DNA of 64,000 bases from Marinoscillum sp. 108 (GTDB lineage: Bacteria > Bacteroidota > Bacteroidia > Cytophagales > Cyclobacteriaceae). Made by a program: the position numbers and the translations under genes. Under the pieces are notes generated by a model. The model saw only the letters and a list, made by a program, of their open reading frames with translations, was not told where the DNA came from and did no database searches. Positions 26,596 through 35,343 of this stretch are shown here, in pieces. How positions within the stretch are numbered: position 1 is the first letter of the stretch; every line of letters begins with the position of its first letter. The stretch covers positions 124,001 through 188,000 of the forward strand of contig NZ_LR734819.1 of NCBI RefSeq assembly GCF_902506655.1. Direction: 5' to 3'.

Positions 26596-28718
26596 TATAT
26601 GGCTAGGATTTTCAATACTAAACGTCTGTTTTGAGCTTTGTTTTCCTCAGTATCGTTAGGCACTATGGGCTGGCTTTCGCCATAGCCCTTGGCAACAAAC
26701 CGATCGCTGGGGATATTCTTTTCTATCAGAAACTTCACGGCACTCTGAGCCCTTCTGTTGGACAAGGCGGCGTTATAAGCGGCCGAGCCCACATCATCGG
26801 TATGTGCGGCTATTTCCACTTTCATCCCGGGGTTTTGCTTCATGAGCTCTACTACCCGCTCCAGTTCCGCAAAGGAGACTTCATTGAGCTGATCAGAATT
26901 CGACTCAAAAAGTATTTCTTTTAGTGTGAGGTTAGCGCCAACCAATAGCGGCTGGAGGTTCATTTGGATTTTGGCAGAGCCACCTTCTCCGATCACCGAT
27001 ACGCCCCCTACGGCATCATCTCCAGAGGAGATTTCCGTTCCGCTGGGCTTCACATCTATCACCGTACTGTTGAACGCATAGCCCTGATCGCTTGTGGCCT
27101 CTATTTCATACCTGTCTCCCACACGGAGAGCCACGGTTTCGTTACCGCTCACCTCGATCACTTCATCCCGGTTGCGGTTTCTGATCCGTACTTTCGAGCG
27201 TATCTTTCCATTGTTGACCAGGTCTGCCACGTTGATTTCTATGTTGCGTTTATGCGGAAGCATCTCCACATCTCTGATAAACTCCGGGTAGACCACCAGG
27301 TCGGATACATCGAGCGTAAAAAATTTGCTGTCAAAATTCTCCTTGTCCACGATGATTTCATAGACCTTGCCAAGTGGCAGGTCCAGCGTAATACGGCCAT
27401 CAGGGTTATTTTCCAGCTGCATCAGGAAGTCTGCTGCTCCTGGTTCCTTTACTTTGATGTTGGCCTGAATGGGTTCAAAAAGATCACCATCATAAATATT
27501 GAGGTTCAGGTTGGCGGTGTTGTACAGTTGTATGTCCTGATCGATTTCCTTATATTCGTGTTCGTTGCTCAGGTCAAAGAACAGCGACTTGGAGGTGTAG
27601 CCTTTCTTTTTGATTTCTATGTTATAGTTGCTGCCTACGGCCAGTACTACGGTATAGCGCCCGTCATTGGGGTTGTTGGATAGGGTCATGATTTCTCCGG
27701 AGGTGAATGCATCCGATACCACGATTTCCGCGGCTATACCGGCACCATTCTTTCCGTCTGTGATGTAGCCCTGGATAATGATGTTTTTGAACTGCCTGAG
27801 CTGTGGTGGTATTTCCACAGAATTGATCTCACTGGCATCATACACATAGTACAACAGGTCCCCCTGGGCTGAAATGGAAGAAAACTGATCGGCTACTTTG
27901 GTATTTACAAACTCCAGTGCCACCGGAGGTTTCCAGTCACCTATGGGAGTGAGCTGAGTCTGGTAGAGGTCAAAATCCCCGCGTCCACCGAGTCGGTTGG
28001 AGGCAAAGATCAGGGTCTTGTTGTCAGCCATAATCCGTGGGGCCTTCTCACAGTCTTTGTTGATAGGGTAAGGAAGGAGTTCCGGCTGCCCCCAGGTACC
28101 ATCCTTCTTTTTCTTGGAAAGGTAGAGGCTGAAGCATGCTTTATTTTCCCAGAGCTTAGCCAGGTCTTTGTCTTGTAAGACATTATAATTTTGTCGCACA
28201 AAGTACATGGTTTTTCCATCGGCAGAAATGGAGGGGAAACCTTCATACCCTGAGGAATTGATCGGTTCACCTATGTTTTTTGGCTCGGTCCAGGTTTCCC
28301 CATCACGAATAGAGTAGTAGATGTCCTCACTACCGAACCCGCCCCTGAATGAAGCAAAGAAGAAAAGCATGTTTCCATCAAACGAGATGCTTGGACCACC
28401 GATGAGGTCAGTGGAGTCTCCAAAGTTATTGATCGGATCTATGGGCTTTGGGTCCGACCATTTGCCATTGACCAGCCGGGAGTCGAAGAGTTCATATTTC
28501 CCCCTTCGGTTAGATTCTAAAATCATGGTACGCCCATCCGCCGAAATGGAGGGAGCGTATTCTATTTTATTGCTGTTCAGTTCCGGAATGGCCTTTGCCG
28601 TACTCCTATAGTAGTTAATGGTATCGGCATAGGTCTTGAGCGTGTCAGGGACTTGAGCCTGAGCAGCCCATGTGATTAACAAAAGCAGCACAAATAATGA
28701 ATGCCTCATCTTCAGCAT
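26595..28718 (-). CDS. PD40 beta-propeller / OmpA peptidoglycan-binding protein
   Basis: The 707-residue exported protein begins with a signal peptide (HSLFVLLLLITWAAQAQ). Residues about 50-270 hold PD40/WD40-like propeller repeats (APSISADGRTMILESNRRGK, GPSISFDGNMLFFFA, FPSISADGKTMYFVR). A carboxypeptidase-regulatory-like beta region follows (about 315-500). The C-terminal OmpA domain (about 600-707, with AAHTDDVGSAAYN and LSNRRAQSAVKFL) should bind peptidoglycan. It lies 13 bases after the CHAT gene and overlaps the following gene by one base. It probably anchors a complex to the cell wall. ATG at 28709 is an alternative start. Confidence 0.88.
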   Translation of the reverse strand: MLKMRHSLFVLLLLITWAAQAQVPDTLKTYADTINYYRSTAKAIPELNSNKIEYAPSISADGRTMILESNRRGKYELFDSRLVNGKWSDPKPIDPINNFGDSTDLIGGPSISFDGNMLFFFASFRGGFGSEDIYYSIRDGETWTEPKNIGEPINSSGYEGFPSISADGKTMYFVRQNYNVLQDKDLAKLWENKACFSLYLSKKKKDGTWGQPELLPYPINKDCEKAPRIMADNKTLIFASNRLGGRGDFDLYQTQLTPIGDWKPPVALEFVNTKVADQFSSISAQGDLLYYVYDASEINSVEIPPQLRQFKNIIIQGYITDGKNGAGIAAEIVVSDAFTSGEIMTLSNNPNDGRYTVVLAVGSNYNIEIKKKGYTSKSLFFDLSNEHEYKEIDQDIQLYNTANLNLNIYDGDLFEPIQANIKVKEPGAADFLMQLENNPDGRITLDLPLGKVYEIIVDKENFDSKFFTLDVSDLVVYPEFIRDVEMLPHKRNIEINVADLVNNGKIRSKVRIRNRNRDEVIEVSGNETVALRVGDRYEIEATSDQGYAFNSTVIDVKPSGTEISSGDDAVGGVSVIGEGGSAKIQMNLQPLLVGANLTLKEILFESNSDQLNEVSFAELERVVELMKQNPGMKVEIAAHTDDVGSAAYNAALSNRRAQSAVKFLIEKNIPSDRFVAKGYGESQPIVPNDTEENKAQNRRLVLKILAI

Positions 28719-28731
28719 AGTTGTTTCATTT

Positions 28732-31700
28732 TTATTTTCCTAACATGACAAAAGCGCCCCAATAGTAAGGCTCTTTGAATTCTTTTCGTACTTCGGCTAT
28801 TGCCGCATTGAAGGCCTCCAGTTTGGTCTGCCCTCCGAACCAATTTCGATAGAAAGCACTCATCAGAAGCTGGGTAGTCTGATCGTTCACTTTCCATAAG
28901 CTCATCACCAGATTATCTGCACCAGCTACGATGAATGACCGTTGAAGGCCATAAACACCCTCACCATTTTTCACTTCGCCCAGTCCTGTCTCACAGGCTG
29001 ACATTACCACTAGCTGGGTGTTGTCCAGGTTGAGGTTCATCACTTCATATGCCGTCAGGATTCCATCTTCTTCGCCCGGCAGGTCTTCATTTTTTACCGT
29101 GTTTTGAGCTCCAGCCAGGAGTAGTCCGGACCTTAGCAGCGGATTGAATTTGGCATTTCTGCTGGTAAGTCCGCCCGCTTCGTCATCCACCTTAATGTCC
29201 TCCAGAAAGAAACCATGCGTAGCGATGTGTAAAATCTTGGGACTGGATATTTTTTTGATTTGATCCTCGGTGGCAGCTTCCGCCAAAAAAGATTCAAAAG
29301 TCCAGCTGCTGGTTTCCACAATTTGGCCAATCTCCTCTATCTCCTTCAGAGTGCCTGGGAGTTCAGAGATAGTGGATCCAAAGCTACGCTCCATATCCTT
29401 AGGACTGAGCAGACCTCCACTATTGTTTTTGGCCTGACTGGAGATGTAATACTTTGGGAAACCAAACATGACAGCATCATTCTTCGTCCCCTCGGGAGAG
29501 GTCATTTCCAGCAGCTCACGGGTATTGCTGAGCAGGCGCACCTTGTAGCGGTCTATGAGATACTCTTTCTTTTCCGGATTGTACAGGGTGGCAATGTTTA
29601 CTTTATTGATCACCCCGTCGGCAGAGAGGAAGACTCTTTTTACGGAGGTGTCTATTTTGTCATCAAAGGGTTTCCAGAAAGTGGCATAAGAGCGTTCATC
29701 CAGTATTTTATAAATAATCGAATTCTTATAGGTTTTGAAGCCTTTGTCTTCCATTTGAAGGCCATTGGCACTCACCACCAGCTCGGGGATGGCCCCCTCA
29801 TCACTGCGGAGAATCAGCCCGATGTATAGCACAGAGTCTTGCTTCATCTTTTTCTTGATTCGGATCATCTCTATGGCTGCTTCGTCTGATGATAGTTGCT
29901 CCTGAATGCGCTTCCATGTTGGAGCTTCTGTTTCAAAGGCCCCTGCAAATGAGGAGGATTTGAGGGAAAGCTGCTTTTCCTTTTCATTGGATTCCGCCTC
30001 CATGTCCGCAATTTTGATATTGCTCAGTTCAAGCTCTTCCTTACTCATGCTGTAAGCCTTGACAATATTTTCTTTCAGACCTACCCAGTCGTTGAAGAGG
30101 GAGATGAGGTCAGTATCTCCACTGGACAGTATGGTGTTTCGCACCTTATTGGTGGCGTTGAGCAGAAGTGCTTTGGTAGAGAGCTGAAGGTTGTACATGC
30201 TGCCAATGAGGGTGTCCTGATCACTTTGAGTCCCTTTGTTCAGCAGACAGAACTCCACCGCATAGTCCAGATAACTATCAAATACAGGCTTTATTTTCCC
30301 ATAGAAGGCACTCTTCTCACTTTCGCTCAGTGCGGGGAAGTATTGATTGATAAAATCAAGATACCGTTCGGTCACCCGGAGATAGAGCGGCCGAGCACCC
30401 TCAAAGTCCCCGGTTTTGTGCTTTATGGAGGCCAGCCCATACAGTGAGTAAGCATAGTCGGGATGATTGGGGCCGAGAATCGACAGGCGTATATCCACTA
30501 CCTGCTGATAATAGGTGAGTGCCTGGTCATAATGCTCCAGCTCCTGCTCCAGCGTGGCCAGGTTATAAAGGGTACTGGCATAAGACGGATGGTTGGTCCC
30601 GAAAACCTTCTCATCTATGTCCAATGCTTTTTGATAGAGTGTTTTGGCCTGGTCATATTCCTGATTTTCCTTGTAAATAGAGGCCAGGTTGTGCAGGGTT
30701 TTAGAGTACAAAGGATGATTGGTTCCCAAAATGGCTTCATCAATCACGAGTACTTCTTCCAGTAGAGCTTTGGCCCTGTCATAGTCTTCCTCCATCTGAT
30801 AGAGGGTTGCCAGATTCTCCAGAGCGGTAGCATACTCTGGATTCATCTTTCCTATTTGAGTTTGGTAGGTTTCCAGAGATTGCTCAAACAGTGGCTTAGC
30901 CGCGTCAAGATTGCCCATTTTCTGGTAAAGCAGGGCAAGGTTATTAATGACAGAGGCATAGAAGATATGTTGCGTACCGTAGCTGGTCTCATAAATGCTC
31001 CTGGCTTCCTTTAAGTATTTTTCAGCGTCACCGTATTCGGCCAGTTGTTTTTTCACTGTGCCCAGATTGGCCAGCGTATAGGCCAGCGAAGGATCTCTTG
31101 TAGGCAGAATTTTTTCTTTGATTGCCTTGATTTCACTCAGTACCTGTCCTGCTTCGGTATATCGGGCAGTGTTGAGGTACAGTAGCCCCAGGTTTTCATA
31201 GGTGGTGAGATAGTCCCTATTTTCCTTGCCATAGGCCTGGCGCTTGATCTCTTCGGCGATTTTCAGATAATACTCTGCAGTGTAGTAGCTGCCTTCGAGC
31301 TGGAGCAGGGACGAATAGTTGGCGGCTACAGTAGCATATTCGGGGTGACTCTCACCATAGGTCTGCCTGAAGATTGGGAGCACTTCCAGATAGAGTTTGC
31401 CTGCTTGCTGATACGCTCCCAGCTGGGTATATACTCCTGCGAGCGTGTTTTTCACAAAAGCCGTTTGCAAGGCATCCGACCCGAAAAGTGTAATGCTCTC
31501 CTGGAGAGCCTCTTCGGCGATGTTTCGGGCTTCGGTATATTTTGCTTCTGAGGTTAAGATTTTCGCCTTCTGGTTATATAGGGCGTAAAGACGACTTTTC
31601 ATTCCCTTTTCGCGAGCTACTTCCAGTGCCAGGTCTATTTTTTGGGTGGCTCCGGTGATGTCTCCATCTGTGAGCAAAAGACCACTCAGGCTTTCCAGGG

Positions 31701-32766
31701 CATTTACATAAGTGAGGTCACCAGGCAGCCGGGAAGTATAAAGTTCCATGACCAATTCGAGTTTTTCCTTTGCCGTGGCCAGTTCGCCGTTCCTGATGAG
31801 CAGGTTGCTGTAGTTGGTCAATGTGCTGGCGTAGGATGCCGGGTTGGTTTCCTGCTCCGCCTCTTTTTGTAAGACCAGCTCCTCGATAAGTTCTGTGGCT
31901 CTACCAAACTGTCCGGTTTTCTGAAGGTCAATCGTGAGGTTATTGAGTGCGATGGAGTATTCCTCGCTATTTTGTTCACCCAGATCGGTGAAATTCTCAA
32001 TGGCCAACTCATACTGACTTACAGCCTCAGAGAATCTTCCGAGCTGGTCCAGAGCATCTCCCACTTTGATTAACATACTGCCATATTCGAAGCTAGGGGT
32101 GCCTTCATTGTAATAGTCCACCAATTCCACAAAGAGCGCAAGGGCTTTTTCATACTCTCCGTTTTCTGAAAGCAATGAGCCATAGTTGTAAATGATGTTG
32201 AAATACTCCGGCCCCACTTCTTCATAAGTATTCATGACCCGCTGTGAGCTTTCAAAAAGCGTTCTTGCCGCTTCATCTTCCTTCAGTTGAAACTTGGCAA
32301 TGGCCAGATTGCCCTTTGCAGCGGCTACCTCGTAGCTGTCTTCGCTGTTATATTCGAGGGTGAGGTCAAGGGCCTCTGAAAGCAGTGGGTCTGCAGCTCC
32401 GTACTCACTGCGCGCCATGCGGATTACTGCCAGGTTTTGAAGGGCATTGGCATAATTCATGTCCCTGTTTTCTCCCAACGCGATCAACACCTCCACTTCT
32501 TCTTTGGCGTATGAGAGGGCTGCAGCATCTTCTCCCAGATCATAACAGATGATTGAGAGTTGCCGCAGAATGACGGTTTGGTTTTTCGAAGCCTTGGTTT
32601 CGGTGGATTTGATTTGCTCGAGAGCTCTTTCGGCAGCCAGACGTGCTTCAGCAGATTGGTAGTTGTTGTAGAAGTCTACAGACTGCTGGTAGGATGCTGC
32701 CCAGTCCTGGGCAAAGCACAGCGATGTGGTCAGAAAAAATATCAGGCCAAGGGATAGTCTTTTCAA
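28732..32766 (-). CDS. Secreted TPR-CHAT putative cysteine protease
   Basis: The 1344-residue protein has a signal peptide (MKRLSLGLIFFLTTSLCFAQ), about 850 residues of tetratricopeptide repeats of the 42-residue kinesin-light-chain type (for example GTNHPLYSKTLHNLASIY), a helical linker, and a C-terminal CHAT domain (about 1020-1344). The caspase-like dyad is present: His1184 in IATHGFFLED and Cys1258 in SACETGLGEV. CHAT proteases in other systems are switched on by partners bound to the repeats. Export is notable because many TPR-CHAT proteins are cytoplasmic. It heads a three-gene operon with the PD40-OmpA protein (13 bases apart) and the 747-residue protein. The activity and target are inferred, not shown. 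Confidence 0.9.
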   Translation of the reverse strand: MKRLSLGLIFFLTTSLCFAQDWAASYQQSVDFYNNYQSAEARLAAERALEQIKSTETKASKNQTVILRQLSIICYDLGEDAAALSYAKEEVEVLIALGENRDMNYANALQNLAVIRMARSEYGAADPLLSEALDLTLEYNSEDSYEVAAAKGNLAIAKFQLKEDEAARTLFESSQRVMNTYEEVGPEYFNIIYNYGSLLSENGEYEKALALFVELVDYYNEGTPSFEYGSMLIKVGDALDQLGRFSEAVSQYELAIENFTDLGEQNSEEYSIALNNLTIDLQKTGQFGRATELIEELVLQKEAEQETNPASYASTLTNYSNLLIRNGELATAKEKLELVMELYTSRLPGDLTYVNALESLSGLLLTDGDITGATQKIDLALEVAREKGMKSRLYALYNQKAKILTSEAKYTEARNIAEEALQESITLFGSDALQTAFVKNTLAGVYTQLGAYQQAGKLYLEVLPIFRQTYGESHPEYATVAANYSSLLQLEGSYYTAEYYLKIAEEIKRQAYGKENRDYLTTYENLGLLYLNTARYTEAGQVLSEIKAIKEKILPTRDPSLAYTLANLGTVKKQLAEYGDAEKYLKEARSIYETSYGTQHIFYASVINNLALLYQKMGNLDAAKPLFEQSLETYQTQIGKMNPEYATALENLATLYQMEEDYDRAKALLEEVLVIDEAILGTNHPLYSKTLHNLASIYKENQEYDQAKTLYQKALDIDEKVFGTNHPSYASTLYNLATLEQELEHYDQALTYYQQVVDIRLSILGPNHPDYAYSLYGLASIKHKTGDFEGARPLYLRVTERYLDFINQYFPALSESEKSAFYGKIKPVFDSYLDYAVEFCLLNKGTQSDQDTLIGSMYNLQLSTKALLLNATNKVRNTILSSGDTDLISLFNDWVGLKENIVKAYSMSKEELELSNIKIADMEAESNEKEKQLSLKSSSFAGAFETEAPTWKRIQEQLSSDEAAIEMIRIKKKMKQDSVLYIGLILRSDEGAIPELVVSANGLQMEDKGFKTYKNSIIYKILDERSYATFWKPFDDKIDTSVKRVFLSADGVINKVNIATLYNPEKKEYLIDRYKVRLLSNTRELLEMTSPEGTKNDAVMFGFPKYYISSQAKNNSGGLLSPKDMERSFGSTISELPGTLKEIEEIGQIVETSSWTFESFLAEAATEDQIKKISSPKILHIATHGFFLEDIKVDDEAGGLTSRNAKFNPLLRSGLLLAGAQNTVKNEDLPGEEDGILTAYEVMNLNLDNTQLVVMSACETGLGEVKNGEGVYGLQRSFIVAGADNLVMSLWKVNDQTTQLLMSAFYRNWFGGQTKLEAFNAAIAEVRKEFKEPYYWGAFVMLGK

Positions 32767-32794
32767 AATAGAGTCAGGTTGGTAATTCTCAGTA

Positions 32795-32868
32795 TGAAGA
32801 TAGAAAAATCTAAGTCATCTGGTAAGTCATCGAGGAGATGATTTAGCGAAATACCTCCTTTGAGGTAT
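32795..32868 (-). promoter_or_regulatory. Putative promoter and operator repeats of the CHAT operon
   Basis: On the minus strand TATCTTCA (32795-32802) resembles the Bacteroidota -7 box and would give a leader of about 25 bases. Just upstream, where the -33 element should be, TAAGTCATC occurs twice (32811-32819 and 32823-32831, plus-strand notation), 12 bases apart, as expected for a tandem activator site. Further up, ATACCTC and GAGGTAT (32851-32868) form a 7-bp inverted repeat. The repeats are seen; their regulatory role is inferred. Confidence 0.5.
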
Positions 32869-32930
32869 CAGAAAAGAGAATTTTAAGGCGAAACCGGTGA
32901 AAGAGGATACCGGTAGGCTAAGTATCAAAG

Positions 32931-32956
32931 AATTTAGTATGCATGCATACTAAATT
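32931..32956. repeat. Perfect 26-bp palindrome
   Basis: The half-site AATTTAGTATGCA is followed without a gap by its exact reverse complement. It lies 165 bases upstream of the CHAT start and 25 bases beyond the tRNA-Phe terminator. There is no loop, so it is more likely a protein-binding site than an RNA hairpin. The rest of 32767-33020 holds the repeats listed separately and an ACCGGT pair near 32893 and 32909. Confidence 0.7.
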
Positions 32957-32980
32957 AAGAACCTTTTATTATCTTCGAGG

Positions 32981-33018
32981 AAACAAAAAAACCCTGACTT
33001 GAAGGCCAGGGTTTTTTA
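32981..33018 (-). terminator. Terminator of the tRNA-Phe gene
   Basis: Minus-strand AAAAAACCCTG pairs with CAGGGTTTTTT around the loop (arms near 33006-33017 and 32987-32995), and T runs follow. It starts three bases after the mature tRNA end, as usual for a single tRNA transcript. Confidence 0.85.
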
Positions 33019-33020
33019 AG

Positions 33021-33093
33021 TGGTGCTGAGTGGGCTCGAACCACCGACTCACGGATTTTCAGTCCGATGCTCTACCAGCTGAGCTACAGCACC
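33021..33093 (-). tRNA. tRNA-Phe (anticodon GAA)
   Basis: The 73-base minus-strand sequence folds into a full cloverleaf: acceptor GGTGCTG/CAGCACC, D arm GCTC...GAGC, anticodon loop CTGAAAA with anticodon GAA, and T arm with TTCGAGC. The discriminator base is A. The CCA end is not encoded; ACTT follows. The first pair of the anticodon stem is T-T, otherwise all stems pair. Confidence 0.95.
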
Positions 33094-33174
33094 GCTTTAA
33101 AGAGGTGCAAAGCTAGAGAATCTTTTAAAACGAGCAAAAATATTTTTATTTAAATAGCAACAGATTTTAACCCC

Positions 33175-34500
33175 ATGCAAATGATCCCACAACTGGCCTT
33201 TGTGGCTGTCCTTTTATTCTTCGGATTTTTCCTGTTTCGACGCATAGCTCGAATCAGGAAAAACATCCTTCTGGGCAGACCGGAAACGATAAACGATCAA
33301 AAAGGCGTCCGTCTGAAAACCCTGCTCCTTGTGGCCTTTGGCCAGAAAAAAATGTTCAAGCGGTTGCTTCCTGCATTCTTTCACCTGCTCATTTATGTAG
33401 GATTCATTCTTATCAATATTGAAGTACTGGAGATTATTTTAGATGGGCTCCTGGGGACGCACCGATTGTTTGCGCCGTTCGTCGGCGATTTTTATACGTT
33501 TTTGATTTCGTTTTTCGAGGTGCTCGCTGTACTCGTGATCTTTGCCTGTGTGGTTTTTCTGATCAGGAGAAATATTCTGAAAATCAATCGGTTCCACAAA
33601 ATAGAAATGAGGGGGTGGCCCACATTGGATGCCAACCTGATTTTGGTCATTGAGGTTGTCCTTATGGTGGCCATTTTATCTATGAATGCAGCCGATCAGG
33701 TATTGCAGGCCCGGGGAGTGGATCATTATACCGTCACCGGCTCCTTTGTAGTGAGTAGCATGATGATGCCCATTTTTGACGGACTGTCGGATGGCGGCCT
33801 GATCATGGTGGAGCGATCAGCCTGGTGGTTCCATATTGTGGGCATACTGGCTTTTGCTGTGTATGTGACCTACTCCAAGCATCTGCACATTTTCATGGCC
33901 TTCCCCAATACCTACTACAGCAAACTCACTGCAAAAGGTAAGATGAACAACATGGAGGAGATCACCAACGAGGTGAAAATAATGCTGGGCATGAGTACTG
34001 GAGCGGAGGCTGCCCCACCACCTGAGGGGATGAAATTTGGAGCCAAAGATGTAAATGACCTGAGCTGGAAGAGCCTGATGGACGCATATGCTTGTACAGA
34101 GTGCGGCAGATGTACCTCAGAGTGTCCTGCTAATCTGACCGGCAAGAAGCTCTCGCCGCGAAAAATCATGATGGATACCCGTGATCGTCTGGAGGATGTG
34201 GGCTTGTCTTTGCAAAAGGGAGGTGAAGGTCTGAACGATGGTAAATCCCTGCTGGGAGACTACATCACTAAAGAGGAGATCAATGCCTGCACCAACTGCA
34301 ATGCCTGTGTGGAAGCTTGTCCTATTACCATTAACCCACTGGACATCATTTTACAATTGCGGAGGTATGTGGCCATGGAAGAATCCGGAGCACCCCAGTC
34401 CTGGAATATGATGTTTCAAAATGTGGAGACCAATTTTGCGCCATGGAAATTTCCTCCAACCGATCGGTTTAAATGGGCTGAAGACCTGAAAGAGAAATAA
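33175..34500 (+). CDS. Membrane-bound (Fe-S) electron transfer protein
   Basis: The 441-residue protein joins an N-terminal membrane domain (about five helices within residues 1-245, with histidines that could bind heme such as HLHIFMAF) to a cytoplasmic ferredoxin domain. Two 4Fe-4S motifs are complete: Cys307, 310, 313, 317 in CTECGRCTSECP and Cys372, 375, 378, 382 in CTNCNACVEACP. The layout resembles HdrE/NarI-type membrane subunits fused to HdrC/GlpC. The next gene encodes an HdrB-like protein, so together they probably pass electrons between the quinone pool and a cytoplasmic partner. The partner is unknown. Confidence 0.82.
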   Translation: MQMIPQLAFVAVLLFFGFFLFRRIARIRKNILLGRPETINDQKGVRLKTLLLVAFGQKKMFKRLLPAFFHLLIYVGFILINIEVLEIILDGLLGTHRLFAPFVGDFYTFLISFFEVLAVLVIFACVVFLIRRNILKINRFHKIEMRGWPTLDANLILVIEVVLMVAILSMNAADQVLQARGVDHYTVTGSFVVSSMMMPIFDGLSDGGLIMVERSAWWFHIVGILAFAVYVTYSKHLHIFMAFPNTYYSKLTAKGKMNNMEEITNEVKIMLGMSTGAEAAPPPEGMKFGAKDVNDLSWKSLMDAYACTECGRCTSECPANLTGKKLSPRKIMMDTRDRLEDVGLSLQKGGEGLNDGKSLLGDYITKEEINACTNCNACVEACPITINPLDIILQLRRYVAMEESGAPQSWNMMFQNVETNFAPWKFPPTDRFKWAEDLKEK

Positions 34501-34530
34501 ACGACCAGAAAGAATAACTGACATTGACCA

Positions 34531-35331
34531 ATGACTGAAGAAATCAACATACCAACAATGGCCGAAATGGTCGCAAAGGGAGAATCTCCTGAAGTGCTTT
34601 TTTGGGTAGGCTGCGCCGGCTCCTTCGACGACCGGTACAAAAGCGTCACCCTGGCATTTGTGAAGATTCTCAATAAAGTAGGGGTGAAATTTGCCGTTTT
34701 AGGTGCTGAGGAGACTTGCACAGGAGATCCCGCCAGACGTGCCGGGAATGAGTTTTTGTTTCAGATGCAGGCCATGGCCAACATTCAGGTGCTGGATGGA
34801 TATGAGGTGAAGAAAATAGTAACGGCCTGCCCTCATTGCTTCAATACCCTTAAAAATGAGTACCCCGACCTTGGTGGAAACTATGACGTCATTCATCATT
34901 CCCAATACCTACAGGAGCTGATCAATAGTGGGAAGGTCACACTAAAAGGTGGCGGAGAGTTTAAAGGCCGCAAAATCACCTACCATGATTCTTGTTTTCT
35001 GGGCCGGGCCAATAAAGTCTATGAAGCACCCAGAAAAGTACTGGAGGCACTGGACGCCGAGCTGGTAGAAATGAAGCGATGCAAAACCAAAGGGCTCTGC
35101 TGTGGAGCCGGGGGTGCCCAAATGTTTAAAGATGCCGAGCCAGGCAAAAAGGAGATCAATATAGAACGAACCGAGGAGGCGCTTGAAACTGGTGCTACTA
35201 CTATCGCCGTAGCTTGTCCGTTTTGTATGACCATGATGTCTGATGGGGTGAAAAACAAAGAGCGCGAGTCTGAGGTGAAAGTTCAGGATTTGGCGGAACT
35301 CATTGCAGAGGCAGAGGGTTTAAATGGCTAA
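34531..35331 (+). CDS. HdrB/GlpC-like cysteine-rich (Fe-S) protein
   Basis: The 266-residue protein has two cysteine-rich domains of the heterodisulfide reductase B type. Visible parts are WVGCAGSFDDRY (about residues 26-37), TACPHCFNTLKNEYPDLG, YHDSCFLGRAN, the double-cysteine GLCCGAGGAQMF, and VACPFCMTMM. In HdrB such motifs bind a non-cubane 4Fe-4S centre that acts on disulfides or organic acids. It lies 30 bases after its membrane partner and 12 bases before the next gene. It is a common Bacteroidota pair whose physiological reaction is, to my knowledge, not settled. Confidence 0.85.
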   Translation: MTEEINIPTMAEMVAKGESPEVLFWVGCAGSFDDRYKSVTLAFVKILNKVGVKFAVLGAEETCTGDPARRAGNEFLFQMQAMANIQVLDGYEVKKIVTACPHCFNTLKNEYPDLGGNYDVIHHSQYLQELINSGKVTLKGGGEFKGRKITYHDSCFLGRANKVYEAPRKVLEALDAELVEMKRCKTKGLCCGAGGAQMFKDAEPGKKEINIERTEEALETGATTIAVACPFCMTMMSDGVKNKERESEVKVQDLAELIAEAEGLNG

Positions 35332-35343
35332 GTTTGTGGAATT

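Noticed and set aside
26964-27683. Plus-strand frame of 239 codons opposite the PD40-OmpA gene
   Set aside because: It mirrors a well-supported gene; the His-rich translation shows no family.
32981-33093. tRNA gene as an integration site for a mobile element
   Set aside because: No integrase, repeated tRNA end or change in gene content is seen on either side of tRNA-Phe.
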